The notes beneath the pieces are model-generated. The model ran no database searches and was not told the DNA's origin. It saw nothing but the letters and a program-made list of their open reading frames with translations. From Microbispora corallina (GTDB taxonomy: Bacteria > Actinomycetota > Actinomycetes > Streptosporangiales > Streptosporangiaceae), in contig NZ_BOOC01000015.1 of assembly GCF_016863035.1 (NCBI RefSeq), forward strand, positions 1 to 64,000: DNA of 64,000 bases, given 5' to 3'. Position numbers and translations under genes: made by a program. Positions 35,194-44,288 of this stretch are shown here, in pieces (positions within the stretch are counted from its first letter, which is position 1; each line of letters opens with the position of its first letter).

Positions 35194-36458
35194 ACGCCGC
35201 GGCTCACGCGGAACCGCCCGGGATCGTGCTGACCGGGTGCACGGTGGTCGACGGCCGGGTCCTGGACGGCGTCGGCCCGCTGCCCGGCGCCGCCGTGTGG
35301 GTGCGCGGGGAGCGCATCGCGGCGGTCGGGCCCGCCGCCGAGGTGCTCGCGGCGGCGGAAGCGGCCGGCGAGTTCCGGCGGGTCGACCTGGCCGGCGCGT
35401 ACGTGACCCCGGGGCTGGTGAACATGCACACCCACCTGTCCCTGTCCCTGCCGGGCCAGGGCGGCGACGCCGTCAAGGGGATGGGCGCGCACGAGCTCGC
35501 CCTCTACATGGCCGACGGCGCCCGGCGCACGCTGCTGTGCGGGGTGACCACCGTCCGGTGCGTGGCCGAGAAGGACCACGCCGACTTCGCGCTGCGCCGC
35601 GCGATCACGTCGGGACGGGTGACCGGCCCGCGGATCTTCACCGCCGGCCGGGCGCTCGTCTGCACCGGCGGCCACGGGCACGAGGGCACGGACACCCTGG
35701 AGTGCGACGGCGTCGACGGCTTCCGCCGCGGGGTGCGCAGCCAGGTCAGGGCCGGAGCCGACCTGATCAAGGTGATGATCTCCGGGGGCATCGCCGGCGA
35801 GCACGAGGCGATCCACACGCGGCAGCTCTTCGGCGACGAGCTGGCCGCCGTGATCGAGACGGCGCACGCCTGGGGCCGGAAGGTCACCGCGCACGCCGGG
35901 CCCGCGCCGGTCATCGCCGAGGCGGTCGGCCTGGGGCTGGACTGCGTCGAGCACGGCTACCAGCTCACCCCGGAGGTCGCGGCGCTGATGGCGGAACGGG
36001 GAACCGCCCTGGTGCCGACCCTGCTCGTCACCCGCTGCAAGGAGTTCTTCGACGAGCTCGGAGTGCCGGAGTGGATGCAGCGCCGCTCGCTCGGGGCGGG
36101 CCCCCGGCACCTGGAGAGCTACGCCATGGCCCTCGCCGCCGGGGTGGAGGTGCTGCTCGGCAGCGACATGCCGCCGTTCTGGGGGTTCGAGGGCACCAAC
36201 GCCTCCGTACGGGAGCTGGAGCACATGTCCGGGGCCGGCCTCGGCCCGGCACGCGCCCTGTACGCCGGCACGCTCGGCCCGATCCGGTGGCTCGGCGCGG
36301 AGGCCGACCTCGGCAGCGTCGAACCCGGCAAGTTCGCCGACCTGATCGCGATGGACGGCGACCCCCTCGCGGACACCTCGGCGTTCCGGGGCGTGCGCTG
36401 GGTGATGGCGGGCGGCCGGATCGTCCGCGACGACCGGGCGGGAATGGAGGCGGCATGA
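35190..36458 (+). CDS. Amidohydrolase (imidazolonepropionase / Xaa-Pro dipeptidase-like group)
   Basis: A 422-residue metal-dependent hydrolase. Metal-site motifs are complete: NMHTHLSLS, DLIKVMISGG with the bridging Lys, TAHAG, CVEHGY and LLGSDMPPF. The closest known groups hydrolyse cyclic amides or N-acyl/Xaa-Pro dipeptides. CAGGAG eight bases upstream selects ATG 35190 over an in-frame GTG nine bases earlier. It lies downstream of a peptide-type importer and two putative catabolic enzymes, which fits hydrolysis of an imported amide; inference. Confidence 0.85.
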   Translation: MNAAAHAEPPGIVLTGCTVVDGRVLDGVGPLPGAAVWVRGERIAAVGPAAEVLAAAEAAGEFRRVDLAGAYVTPGLVNMHTHLSLSLPGQGGDAVKGMGAHELALYMADGARRTLLCGVTTVRCVAEKDHADFALRRAITSGRVTGPRIFTAGRALVCTGGHGHEGTDTLECDGVDGFRRGVRSQVRAGADLIKVMISGGIAGEHEAIHTRQLFGDELAAVIETAHAWGRKVTAHAGPAPVIAEAVGLGLDCVEHGYQLTPEVAALMAERGTALVPTLLVTRCKEFFDELGVPEWMQRRSLGAGPRHLESYAMALAAGVEVLLGSDMPPFWGFEGTNASVRELEHMSGAGLGPARALYAGTLGPIRWLGAEADLGSVEPGKFADLIAMDGDPLADTSAFRGVRWVMAGGRIVRDDRAGMEAA

Positions 36459-36859
36459 CGGGACAGGACGCGGCCGGCGCGGTCGCGGCGGGCATCGAGG
36501 ACATGTACGACGCCTTCCTCGCCGGCGACCGCCGCCGTTTCGACGCCCACCTGCACCCCGAGGTGACCACGTGGGAGACGCACCTGCCGGGCCCGCTGCG
36601 CGACCGCGCCGACCTCGACGCCTACCGGTCGCAGCGGGACGCGGCCGGGGCCCGGCCGGCCCTGGCGTCGCTCACGGCCCGCGACATGCGGGTCGACGTG
36701 TGGGACGACACCGCCGCGGCCCGCTACGTGCTGGTCGCGGTCCCGGCCGGCGGCGGCGCACCCGAGGAGACCCGGGTCACCGACGTGCTGCGGCGCTCGG
36801 CGGAGGGCTGGCTCATCGTCCATCATCACGCCGAGCTGGTACGGCCCGGGCAGGGGTGA
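36455..36859 (+). CDS. SnoaL/DUF4440-like (NTF2-fold) protein
   Basis: A 134-residue NTF2-fold protein: IEDMYDAFLAGDRRRFDAHL, VTTWETHLPG and the C-terminal strand GWLIVHHHAELV. Members act as small isomerases, hydrolases or binding proteins. It overlaps the amidohydrolase stop by ATGA and is the last gene before a terminator-like hairpin. A related domain forms the middle of the fusion protein at 31656, so the pathway carries this fold twice. Confidence 0.75.
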   Translation: MTGQDAAGAVAAGIEDMYDAFLAGDRRRFDAHLHPEVTTWETHLPGPLRDRADLDAYRSQRDAAGARPALASLTARDMRVDVWDDTAAARYVLVAVPAGGGAPEETRVTDVLRRSAEGWLIVHHHAELVRPGQG

Positions 36860-36863
36860 ATCC

Positions 36864-36881
36864 GGCCCCAAGCCTGGGGCC
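36864..36881. terminator. Hairpin ending the ABC/catabolic operon
   Basis: GGCCCC-AAGCCT-GGGGCC forms a 6-bp GC stem with a 6-nt loop, starting 5 nt after the SnoaL stop codon. There is no U-run. It is the likely end of the long operon. Confidence 0.5.
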
Positions 36882-36894
36882 CTCGGCAGCACTA

Positions 36895-36911
36895 ATACGG
36901 TGGAGGGGTAT
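36895..36911. promoter_or_regulatory. Candidate copper-responsive palindrome upstream of copA
   Basis: The sequence ATACGGTGGAGGGGTAT has inverted ATAC/GTAT ends around a G-rich centre, reminiscent of actinobacterial CsoR sites (ATACCC...GGGTAT). It sits in the 219-bp gap before the copper ATPase. No csoR gene is seen nearby, so the regulator would act in trans. Low confidence. Confidence 0.3.
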
Positions 36912-37078
36912 AGTCGACGATATGACCTGGGGGACCGCGGCGGCTCCGCGACGTCCGTCAAGGGGGAAACAGGGCGGGCGCGCCGCGTACCCTCGGTGGA
37001 CGTCGGCGGGCTCGCCGGCCGCGACGCCCGCAGGAGCGTCCCCCGCCGGGGACGAGCAGCTTGCCGAGAGGAGAGGTG

Positions 37079-39331
37079 ATGACCTCCGTCACCGATGACA
37101 GGCGGCCCACCGCGAGCGCCGGCGTCGAGCTCTCGATCAGCGGAATGACCTGCGCGTCCTGCGCCAACCGGATCGAGCGCAAGCTCAACAGGCTGGAGGG
37201 CGTGTCCGCCACGGTCAACTACGCCACGGAGAAGGCGAAGGTGACCTTCCCCGAGGGGCTGGACCCGCACGTGCTCGTCGCCGAGGTGGAGAAGGCCGGC
37301 TACGGGGCGAGGCTCCCCGAGCCTCCCGCGCCCGAGCCCGGCACGGGGCCACGGGACGCGGACGACGAGCTCGGCTCCCTGCGCACCCGCTTATACGTCT
37401 CCGTCGCGCTCGCCGTGCCGGTCGTGGCGATGGCGATGATCCCCGTGCTGCAGTTCACCTACTGGCAGTGGCTGTCGCTCACCCTCGCCGCCCCGGTCGT
37501 GGTGTACGGCGGTCTGCCCTTCCACCGGGCCGCCTGGACCAACCTGCGTCACGGCGCGGCGACCATGGACACCCTGGTGTCGCTCGGCACCGTCGCGGCC
37601 CTCGGCTGGTCGGTGTGGGCGCTGTTCTTCGGCGCCGCGGGCATGCCCGGCATGACCCACGGGTTCGACCTGACCATGTCGCGGGGCGACGGGTCGGGGA
37701 ACATCTATCTGGAGGCGGCCGCCGGGGTGACCGCGTTCATCCTGGCCGGACGCTATTTCGAGGCCCGGTCCAAGCGCCGGGCGGGCGCCGCCCTGCGCGC
37801 CCTGCTGGAGCTCGGCGCCAAGGACGTCACGGTGCTCCGCGACGGCCGGCAGGTCCGCGTGCCCGCCGGCGAGCTGAGGGTGGGCGACCGCTTCGTCGTA
37901 CGGCCCGGGGAGAAGATCGCAACGGACGGCGTGATCGAGGAGGGCGGCTCGGCGGTCGACGCCTCGATGCTCACGGGGGAGTCGGTCCCGGTCGAGGTGC
38001 GGCCCGGCGACTCGGTGACCGGAGCGACCGTGAACGCCGGCGGCCGGCTGGTGGTGCGGGCGACCCGGGTCGGGGCCGACACCCAGCTCGCCCAGATGGC
38101 GCGGCTGGTGGAGGAGGCCCAGACCGGCAAGGCCCAGGTGCAGCGGCTGGCCGACCGCATCTCGGGAGTCTTCGTCCCGATCGTCATCGCGCTGTCGGCG
38201 GCGACGCTGGGGTTCTGGCTGGGCACGGGGGAGGGCGCAGGCGCCGCCTTCACCGCCGCGGTGGCGGTGCTGATCATCGCCTGCCCCTGCGCGCTGGGGC
38301 TGGCCACGCCGACCGCGCTGCTGGTCGGCACCGGCCGCGGCGCCCAGCTCGGCATCCTGATCAGGGGTCCGGAGGTCCTCGAGTCGACCCGCCGGATCGA
38401 CACGATCGTGCTCGACAAGACCGGCACGGTGACCCGTGGGGAGATGAGCCTGGTCGAGGTGCGCGTCGCCGAGGGCACGGCCGAGGAGGAGGTCCTCCGC
38501 CTGGCCGGCGGCCTGGAGCACGCCTCGGAGCACCCGATCGCGCAGGCGATCGCCCGAGGCGCCGCCGAGCGCGTGGGCGCGCTGCCCACGCCGGAGGACT
38601 TCGCCAACCTCGAGGGCCGAGGCGTGCGGGGCGTCGTGGACGGGCACGCCGTCCTGGTGGGACGGCCGGCGCTGCTCGCCGAGTCGTCGCAGCATCTGCC
38701 CCGGGACCTCGAACGGGCGCTTGACGAGGCGCGGGCGGCCGGCCGTACGGCGGTGGCGGTGGGGTGGGACGGCGCGGCCCGCGCGGTCCTGACTGTGGCC
38801 GACACCGTCAAGCCGACCAGCGCCGAGGCCGTCGACCGGTTCCGCGCTCTGGGCCTGACGCCGGTCCTGCTCACTGGCGACAACGAGGCGGCCGCGCGGG
38901 CGGTCGCCGCCGAGGTGGGCATCACGGAGGTGATCGCCGAGGTGCTCCCGGCGGACAAGGTGGCCGTCGTGAAGCGGCTGCAGTCTCAGGGCAGGACGGT
39001 GGCCATGGTCGGCGACGGCGTGAACGACGCCGCGGCGCTGGCCCAGGCCGACCTCGGGCTCGCGATGGGCACCGGCGCCGATGTGGCGATCGAGGCGGCC
39101 GATCTGACCCTGGTCCGGGGCGACCTTCGGGTGGCCGCCGACGCGATCCGGCTGTCGCGCCGGACTCTGCGCACCATCAAGGGCAACCTGTTCTGGGCGT
39201 TCGCCTACAACGTGGCGGCGCTGCCGCTGGCGGCGCTCGGGCTGCTCAACCCCATGATCGCCGGGGCGGCCATGGCGTTCTCCAGCGTCTTCGTCGTCAG
39301 CAACAGCCTGCGCCTGCGCCGCTTCAGGTGA
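37079..39331 (+). CDS. copA: Copper-translocating P-type ATPase
   Basis: A 750-residue P1B-type ATPase that exports Cu(I). One N-terminal heavy-metal domain, [10 protein letters not shown] (Cys25, Cys28); membrane CPC motif (Cys402-Pro-Cys404) in [13 protein letters not shown]; phosphorylation site DKTGT with Asp446; HP motif in [18 protein letters not shown] hinge. AGGAGAGG precedes ATG 37079; GTG 37076 is an alternative. No copZ or csoR gene lies beside it. Its 3' end overlaps a small convergent gene by 8 bp. Confidence 0.93.
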   Translation: MTSVTDDRRPTASAGVELSISGMTCASCANRIERKLNRLEGVSATVNYATEKAKVTFPEGLDPHVLVAEVEKAGYGARLPEPPAPEPGTGPRDADDELGSLRTRLYVSVALAVPVVAMAMIPVLQFTYWQWLSLTLAAPVVVYGGLPFHRAAWTNLRHGAATMDTLVSLGTVAALGWSVWALFFGAAGMPGMTHGFDLTMSRGDGSGNIYLEAAAGVTAFILAGRYFEARSKRRAGAALRALLELGAKDVTVLRDGRQVRVPAGELRVGDRFVVRPGEKIATDGVIEEGGSAVDASMLTGESVPVEVRPGDSVTGATVNAGGRLVVRATRVGADTQLAQMARLVEEAQTGKAQVQRLADRISGVFVPIVIALSAATLGFWLGTGEGAGAAFTAAVAVLIIACPCALGLATPTALLVGTGRGAQLGILIRGPEVLESTRRIDTIVLDKTGTVTRGEMSLVEVRVAEGTAEEEVLRLAGGLEHASEHPIAQAIARGAAERVGALPTPEDFANLEGRGVRGVVDGHAVLVGRPALLAESSQHLPRDLERALDEARAAGRTAVAVGWDGAARAVLTVADTVKPTSAEAVDRFRALGLTPVLLTGDNEAAARAVAAEVGITEVIAEVLPADKVAVVKRLQSQGRTVAMVGDGVNDAAALAQADLGLAMGTGADVAIEAADLTLVRGDLRVAADAIRLSRRTLRTIKGNLFWAFAYNVAALPLAALGLLNPMIAGAAMAFSSVFVVSNSLRLRRFR

Positions 39332-39515
39332 CCTCCCGGCTTCCGGAAGGCGGCGGGCCCGGCGGCTCGTCGCGTCGTGGAAGCGGCACCGGGGCGTAGA
39401 CGTGCGGGCAGTCGTGGCCGGACGGCAGGACGCAACGCCGGCCGGACTCGAGCGTCGCGCATCGCCTGGCGGTGTCCCGCTGCGGCAGGTCCGGCGATGG
39501 GGTGGTCTCGTTCAT
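39324..39515 (-). CDS. Small Cys/His-containing hypothetical protein (63 aa)
   Basis: A 63-residue frame, convergent with copA. It holds [20 protein letters not shown], three Cys and two His close together, which could bind a metal ion; the C-terminal half is Pro-rich and probably disordered. GGGAA precedes ATG 39515 weakly. The same frame is open further upstream without homology. I do not recognise the family. Its position next to a copper ATPase invites a metal-related guess, nothing more. Confidence 0.4.
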   Translation of the reverse strand: MNETTPSPDLPQRDTARRCATLESGRRCVLPSGHDCPHVYAPVPLPRRDEPPGPPPSGSREVT

Positions 39516-39685
39516 GATGGTTCCCGACGGACGGGTGACGGGTGCCCGCTCCCGGGGGTGGGAGCGGGTCCGCACGGCGGGGCTGCCGGCCCCGCGCTTC
39601 AGATGGTACAAGGGGAACATTTGGAGCAGATGTAACAATCCGGACCGCAAGGGCTCGGGATGTTCCGCGTCCACGGGGGCCCCGA

Positions 39686-39704
39686 AGTAGTTAGGCTTAC
39701 CTAA
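39686..39704. promoter_or_regulatory. Iron box (DmdR/IdeR-type operator)
   Basis: The 19 bases AGTAGTTAGGCTTACCTAA match the actinomycete iron-box consensus TTAGGTTAGGCTCACCTAA at 14 positions, with a perfect core palindrome GTTAGG-CTTA-CCTAAC. It lies 22 bp before the siderophore-interacting protein gene, so that gene should be repressed by iron. Confidence 0.8.
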
Positions 39705-39726
39705 CAAGACGATGAAGGGAAACCGT

Positions 39727-40587
39727 ATGGCGACGACCGAACCGGTACGGCGCACGCGCCCCGTGACGACCGGCGTGGTGCTGCGCACCGAGCGGCTGAC
39801 CCCGCACATGATCCGCGTGGTGCTGGGCGGTGAGGGACTCGCCGGGTTCGGCGCGGGAGAGTTCACCGATCACTATGTGAAGCTGCTGTTCCCGGTGCCG
39901 GGGGTGGACTACCCCGAGCCGTTCGACATGGGGGTGATCCGCGCCGAGCTGCCGCGCGACCAGTGGCCGAGGACGCGGACCTACACGGTGCGCTCCTGGG
40001 ACCCGGCGGCGCTGGAGCTGGCCGTCGACTTCGTCTACCACGGCGACGAGGGCCTGGCCGGGCCGTGGGCGCTGCGGGCGCGCCCGGGCGACGTGATCCG
40101 CTTCATGGGCCCGGGCGGCGCCTACGCGCCGAGCGCCGAGGCGGACTGGCACCTGCTCGCCGGGGACGAGAGCGCGCTGCCCGCGATCGGCGCGGCTCTG
40201 GAACGGCTCCCGGCAGGGGCGCCGGCCCACGTCTTCGTGGAGGTGGAGGGCCCCGAGGAGGAGCAGAAGCTGCCGACCGCCAGCAGCGCGGAGATCGTGT
40301 GGCTGCACCGCGGCGGCGGGCAGGTGGGCGAGGCGCTCGTCCGGGCGGTGCGGGGGCTCGACTTCCCCGAGGGCGTCGTGCACGCCTTCGTCCACGGGGA
40401 GGCGACCTTCGTCAAGGAACTGCGGCGGTATCTGCGCGTGGAGCGCGGCCTGCCGATGGAGCGGCTGTCGATCTCCGGCTACTGGCGGCGCGGCCGGGAC
40501 GAGGACGGCTGGCAGTCCTCCAAGCGGGAGTGGAACCAGCGGATCGAGGAGGAGGAGGCCGAGGCCCTCGGCGTGAGCGGCTCCTAG
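39727..40587 (+). CDS. Siderophore-interacting protein (FAD/NAD(P)H ferric-siderophore reductase)
   Basis: A 286-residue ViuB/YqjH-family protein. The FAD motif RTYTVRSWD, the segment HGDEGLAGPWALRARPGD and the C-terminal YWRRGRDEDGW are diagnostic. These enzymes reduce ferric siderophores in the cytoplasm to release iron. AAGGGA six bases upstream supports ATG 39727. An iron box directly upstream shows how it is regulated. It stands alone: no siderophore synthesis or uptake genes are in the window. Confidence 0.93.
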   Translation: MATTEPVRRTRPVTTGVVLRTERLTPHMIRVVLGGEGLAGFGAGEFTDHYVKLLFPVPGVDYPEPFDMGVIRAELPRDQWPRTRTYTVRSWDPAALELAVDFVYHGDEGLAGPWALRARPGDVIRFMGPGGAYAPSAEADWHLLAGDESALPAIGAALERLPAGAPAHVFVEVEGPEEEQKLPTASSAEIVWLHRGGGQVGEALVRAVRGLDFPEGVVHAFVHGEATFVKELRRYLRVERGLPMERLSISGYWRRGRDEDGWQSSKREWNQRIEEEEAEALGVSGS

Positions 40588-40609
40588 ACGAGTAGTTCCG
40601 ATGTGGTTC

Positions 40610-40740
40610 GTGGTCGAATACGGTCAGGGACCGCAGGACGGGGGCGCCGAACTTGTGGTTGTGCCAGATCGCGGCGGCCATCGCGAGAATGCGCTGGGCG
40701 ACGCGGAGGCAACGCCCTTGAGGGTCCGTCCACCGTGCCG
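40610..40740 (-). pseudogene. Transposase C-terminal remnant
   Basis: Reading the minus strand, the fragment gives RHGGRTLKGV, then after a one-base frame change RVAQRILAMAAAIWHNHKFG and APVLRSLTVFDH. This is the C-terminus of an actinobacterial DDE transposase (IS982-like, which usually ends RSLIAYDH and stop). There is no N-terminal part, the frame is broken and the stop is lost, so it is a dead remnant. It marks a past insertion beside the two frameshifted genes that follow. Confidence 0.65.
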
Positions 40741-40786
40741 TTGCCGGCCACGGACACGGACTGCGGGCGAACCGCAGCTGAGCTGG

Positions 40787-40822
40787 GGCGTCAGGCATCG
40801 CGGTATCGCGATGCCAGACGCC
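40787..40822. terminator. Long hairpin next to transposase remnant
   Basis: Two 16-nt arms (GGCGTCAGGCATCGCG and CGCGATGCCAGACGCC, one mismatch) surround a GTAT loop. It lies 30 nt after the end of the MFS pseudogene and could be its terminator, or a residue of the inserted element's end. Confidence 0.55.
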
Positions 40823-40851
40823 TGACGGATGATCCGCCAGTCGTTACGCGG

Positions 40852-42461
40852 TCACCGGACGGCGACGGTCTCCGTGGTCTCCGTCTCGTCCGCGATGGCG
40901 GGGTCTGAGCCCTTCGGCCCGCGAAGAGCGACGTAGACGAGCAGCACGCCCATGACGGCGACGCCTGCCCACATGGCCTGCTGCCAGCCGTCGACGAAGG
41001 ACTGCTGCGCGGCGTGGATCAGGTCCTGAGCATGGCTGCCAGTGCTCGGAGCCACTTCGACGGCGTTGGCGATTCCTTCGCGTGCGGTGTCCGCGGCCCC
41101 CTGGGGGATGCCGCCGAGCTTGTCGTCAATGGCGCTGCGGTAGCCGTTTGCCAGGAGCGCGCCGAGCATCGCGACGCCCAGGGCGGTGCCGAATTCGCGG
41201 TTGACGTCGTTGAGGGCCGAGGCAACGCCCTGCTTGGCGCGGGGCAGGGAACTGGTGATGGCCTCGGTGGAGGGCGTCATAGACAGACCCATGCCGATGC
41301 CCATGGCGAGCATGCCGGCGAGGATGGACAGGTAGCCGCCGTCGACGGAGACGAACAGCGCCATCAACGCCAGGCCGAGGGCGGACAGGGCGATGCCCAA
41401 GGTCATGGTGGAGCGGGCGCCGATCTTGGCGGCCACCTTGGGGGCCAGGCCGGACGTCATCATCATCATGATGGCCATGGGCATCATCGCCACGGTCGAC
41501 AGCAGGCCCGACCAGCCCAGCACGGCCTGGAAGAACGGGAAGAGCACAACGGCGATACCGGCCTGGACGCCGAAGACGACGAGCAGCGTGATGGAGCCGC
41601 CGGCCAGGCCGCGCTCACGGAAGAGGCGTACGTCCAGCAGGGATGCGTCGCGGCGGTGCAGCTCCCAGGCCACGAAGGCGATGGCGGCGACCACGCCGAC
41701 GGCCAGGCTGATCAGGGAGACGGGATCGGTCCAGCCGCGCTCGGGGCCTTCCTGCAGGACGAAAATGAGTCCGACCACGGCGATCGTGGACACCAATGCG
41801 CCGATGGTGTCGAAGGAATAGGTGGAGCGTTCGCGGGAGTCGGGCACCGACTTCAGGGTCATCGCCAGCGCGACGACGACCAGTACCACGGGCAGCACGA
41901 ACAGCCACCGCCAGGCCGCGATGTCCACGAGGAACGCGGAGAGGAACATGCCCAGGATGCCGCCGCCTCCGGCGACGCCGGTCCATACACCGATCCCCTT
42001 GCCCCGTTCCTCCTCGGGAAACGTGGAGGTGATGACGGCCAGCGTGATGGGCATGATCATCGCAGCGCTGATGCCCGCGCCCACGCGGGCGCCGATCATC
42101 ACTGCGGCCGACGGGGCGAGCCCGGCGACGACGCCGGCCGCGCCGAAGATGATCAGTCCGATGATCAGCATGGGCTTGCGGCCCAATCGGTCACCGATCG
42201 CACCGAGCGGCAGCAGAAGGGCGGCCAGGGCAAGGGTGTAACATTGATGATCCACAGGACAGCAGTCTGTGAGGCGCCCCACTCGACGGCCATGTGGGTC
42301 TGGGCGACGTTCAGGCCGGATACCGACGCGATGACGGCCATCAGCGCGATCGACACGGCGGTCAGGATCGCGCGCAGCTGACGCGCATCCGGCGTACCCC
42401 CGCCACCTACTGTCGCGGCCGCTGTCGCGGCCGCCGCATGGGGAGGCTGGTTGCTACTCAT
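40852..42461 (-). pseudogene. MFS multidrug transporter (DHA2, EmrB/QacA type), frameshifted
   Basis: Start ATG 42461 (GAGAGGAAATC upstream) reads MSSNQPPHAAAA through AVLWIINV, then the frame is lost; homology resumes one frame over with YTLALAALLLPLGAIGDRLG and runs to 40852. One missing base at 42239-42243 (GTAACAT where GTAAACAT is expected on the plus strand) restores a 536-residue, 14-helix exporter. It is either a recent pseudogene or a sequencing indel. It is encoded just after the flavoprotein gene, which is broken the same way; both diverge from the XRE-cupin regulator. Confidence 0.8.
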
Positions 42462-42570
42462 GATTTCCTCTCAGAAAGGGCATGCAGAATCAGCGCCCGG
42501 ACAGGGCCGGTCGCCGAAGAGGGGGGAACAAGGGCTCGTCGCGCGGACCGCCGGCTGCGGTCCGCGTGGA

Positions 42571-43591
42571 TCAGGCCGAGGGTCGGGCGGGGGTGTTCGC
42601 GGCCTGGGCGGCGGCGAGGGCCGTGTCGGTATCGGCGGTGGCCAGCAGAGCGTTGATGTGGGATCCGGCCAGGGCGCCGGCCGCGGCGGACGCACCGACC
42701 TGCGCGGTCAGATCGGTGGCGTTGCCCGCCACCCACACGCCGGGGACGTCGGTGATGCCGGCCATGCCGGAGGCGAAGCGGCAGCCCATGTCGTCGGGCA
42801 GGTCCTCCATCGGCAGCTTCAGCCCGTCCAGGCCCTCGGTGCGGGCCTGCAACCGCGTGGCCACCGTGATCACGCGCCGGGCGACGAAGGTGCCGTCCAT
42901 CAGGCGCAAACCGGCCAGGGCGCCGTCCCTCTCGACGACTTCCTGTACTTCGGTCTCGACGATGCGGATGTGGCGGGCGGCGAACCGGGCGCGCGTGCCC
43001 TCGTCCAGGTCCGCGCCATCGGTGAAGTACACGAGGTCGTCGGTCAGCTGACGGAACAGCAGTGCGTGGTGGAGGGAAGCGGGGCTGGTGGCGAGGATGC
43101 CGATGGGCTCGTCGCGCACTTCCCAGCCGTGGCAGTAGGGGCAGTGCACGACGCTGTGGCCCCAGTACTCGGCCAGGCCTGGGACCTCGGGCAGTACGTC
43201 GCGCAGGCCGGTGGCCACCAGGAGGCGGCGCGCGGTCACGCTGCGGCCGGCGGTGAGGGTGACGGTGAACCGCAGATCACCCTCGACCGGTTCGGCGGGC
43301 TCGGCGGAGGCGACTTCACCGAAGACGATCTGCCCGCCGTATTCACGGACCTGCCGGCGTCCGCGCTTGAGGATCTCGGGTGGCGGGGTACCGTCCAGGA
43401 CGATGAAGCCGTGCATCACCGCGGCAGGTGCGTTGCGCGGGGTGCCGCTGTCGATCACGATGAACCGACCGGCGCGAGCGTGCGAGCATCAGCGCGCCGT
43501 TCAGGCCCGCGGGACCGCCGCCGATCACTACCACGTCCACGGTCTCGGCGGGGATGGCGTCGCTCTCGTAGCGGGAAGTCTGCGCAGACAT
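42571..43591 (-). pseudogene. Thioredoxin reductase-like FAD oxidoreductase, frameshifted
   Basis: ATG 43591 starts MSAQTSRYESDAI and the FAD motif VVVIGGGPAGLNGALMLARS. After RSV the frame shifts, and the protein continues one frame over as IVIDSGTPRNAPAAVMHGF to 42571. Removing one extra A at 43463-43464 gives a continuous 339-residue protein with the redox pair HCPYCHGWE and the second nucleotide-binding region GVWVAGNATDLTAQVG. The family reduces small disulfides or quinone-like substrates. Either a pseudogene or a base-calling error. Confidence 0.8.
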
Positions 43592-43673
43592 GTCGCGCCC
43601 TTTCGTCGTACCTGGCCCCGGGGCTGGACCATCTGTATTCGACGTTAAGCCCGCATTGCAGCAGAGGCATACC

Positions 43674-44288
43674 ATGTTGCCTATGACGCAAGAAGATGGG
43701 GGGCTGGACAGCCTCGTACGCAAACGGATCCGCGCACTGCGCGTCGCACAGGGCTGGTCCCTGGAAGAGCTGGCCACCCGCGCCAACCTCAGCCAGTCCT
43801 CGCTGAGCCGGATCGAGAACGGACAGCGCCGCCTCGCCCTGGACCAGCTCGTCACCCTCGCCCGCGCCCTGGACACCACCCTCGACCAGCTCGTGGAGAA
43901 CGCCGCCGACGACGTCGTCATCAGCCCGATGATCGACGGCGCCCACGGCCTGATGCGCTGGCCCATCAAGGGCGACCCCGGCATGAGCGTCGTGCTTCAG
44001 CGCATGACCGAACCTCCGCCCGACAATCCCGCCCGCATGCGCGCCCACCCCGGCCGCGAATGGCTCGTCGTGCTCTCCGGCACCGCGATCCTCATGCTCG
44101 GCCACCGCCGGTTCCGCATCGAGACCCACCAGGCCGCCGAGTTCCCCACCATGATGCCGCACGCGATCGGGGTCGGGGGCGGCCCGTGCGAGATCATGGG
44201 TATCTTCGACCGCGACGCCCGCCGCGGCCACCGACGCGACGCAGGCGAGACCGGCGAGTGCGACGGCGCGCAGGGCCCCTGCGAGTAG
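43674..44288 (+). CDS. XRE-family regulator with cupin domain
   Basis: A 204-residue regulator: HTH_3 (VAQGWSLEELATRANLSQSS, then LSRIENGQRRLALDQLVTLA) and a C-terminal cupin (REWLVVLSGTAILMLGHRRF, EFPTMMPHAIGV). It is divergent from the flavoprotein/MFS pair and probably represses it. AGAGG six bases upstream favours ATG 43674; ATG 43683 is possible. Unlike its neighbours it is intact. Confidence 0.85.
   Translation: MLPMTQEDGGLDSLVRKRIRALRVAQGWSLEELATRANLSQSSLSRIENGQRRLALDQLVTLARALDTTLDQLVENAADDVVISPMIDGAHGLMRWPIKGDPGMSVVLQRMTEPPPDNPARMRAHPGREWLVVLSGTAILMLGHRRFRIETHQAAEFPTMMPHAIGVGGGPCEIMGIFDRDARRGHRRDAGETGECDGAQGPCE

Noticed and set aside
36922-37098. Small plus-strand frame (58 codons) between the SnoaL gene and copA
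   Set aside because: It overlaps the copA start out of frame, is low-complexity and has no ribosome site; the region is better read as regulatory.
42239-43466. Programmed ribosomal frameshifting in the MFS and flavoprotein genes
   Set aside because: No slippery heptamer or downstream structure is evident and neither family is known for recoding; an indel is simpler.
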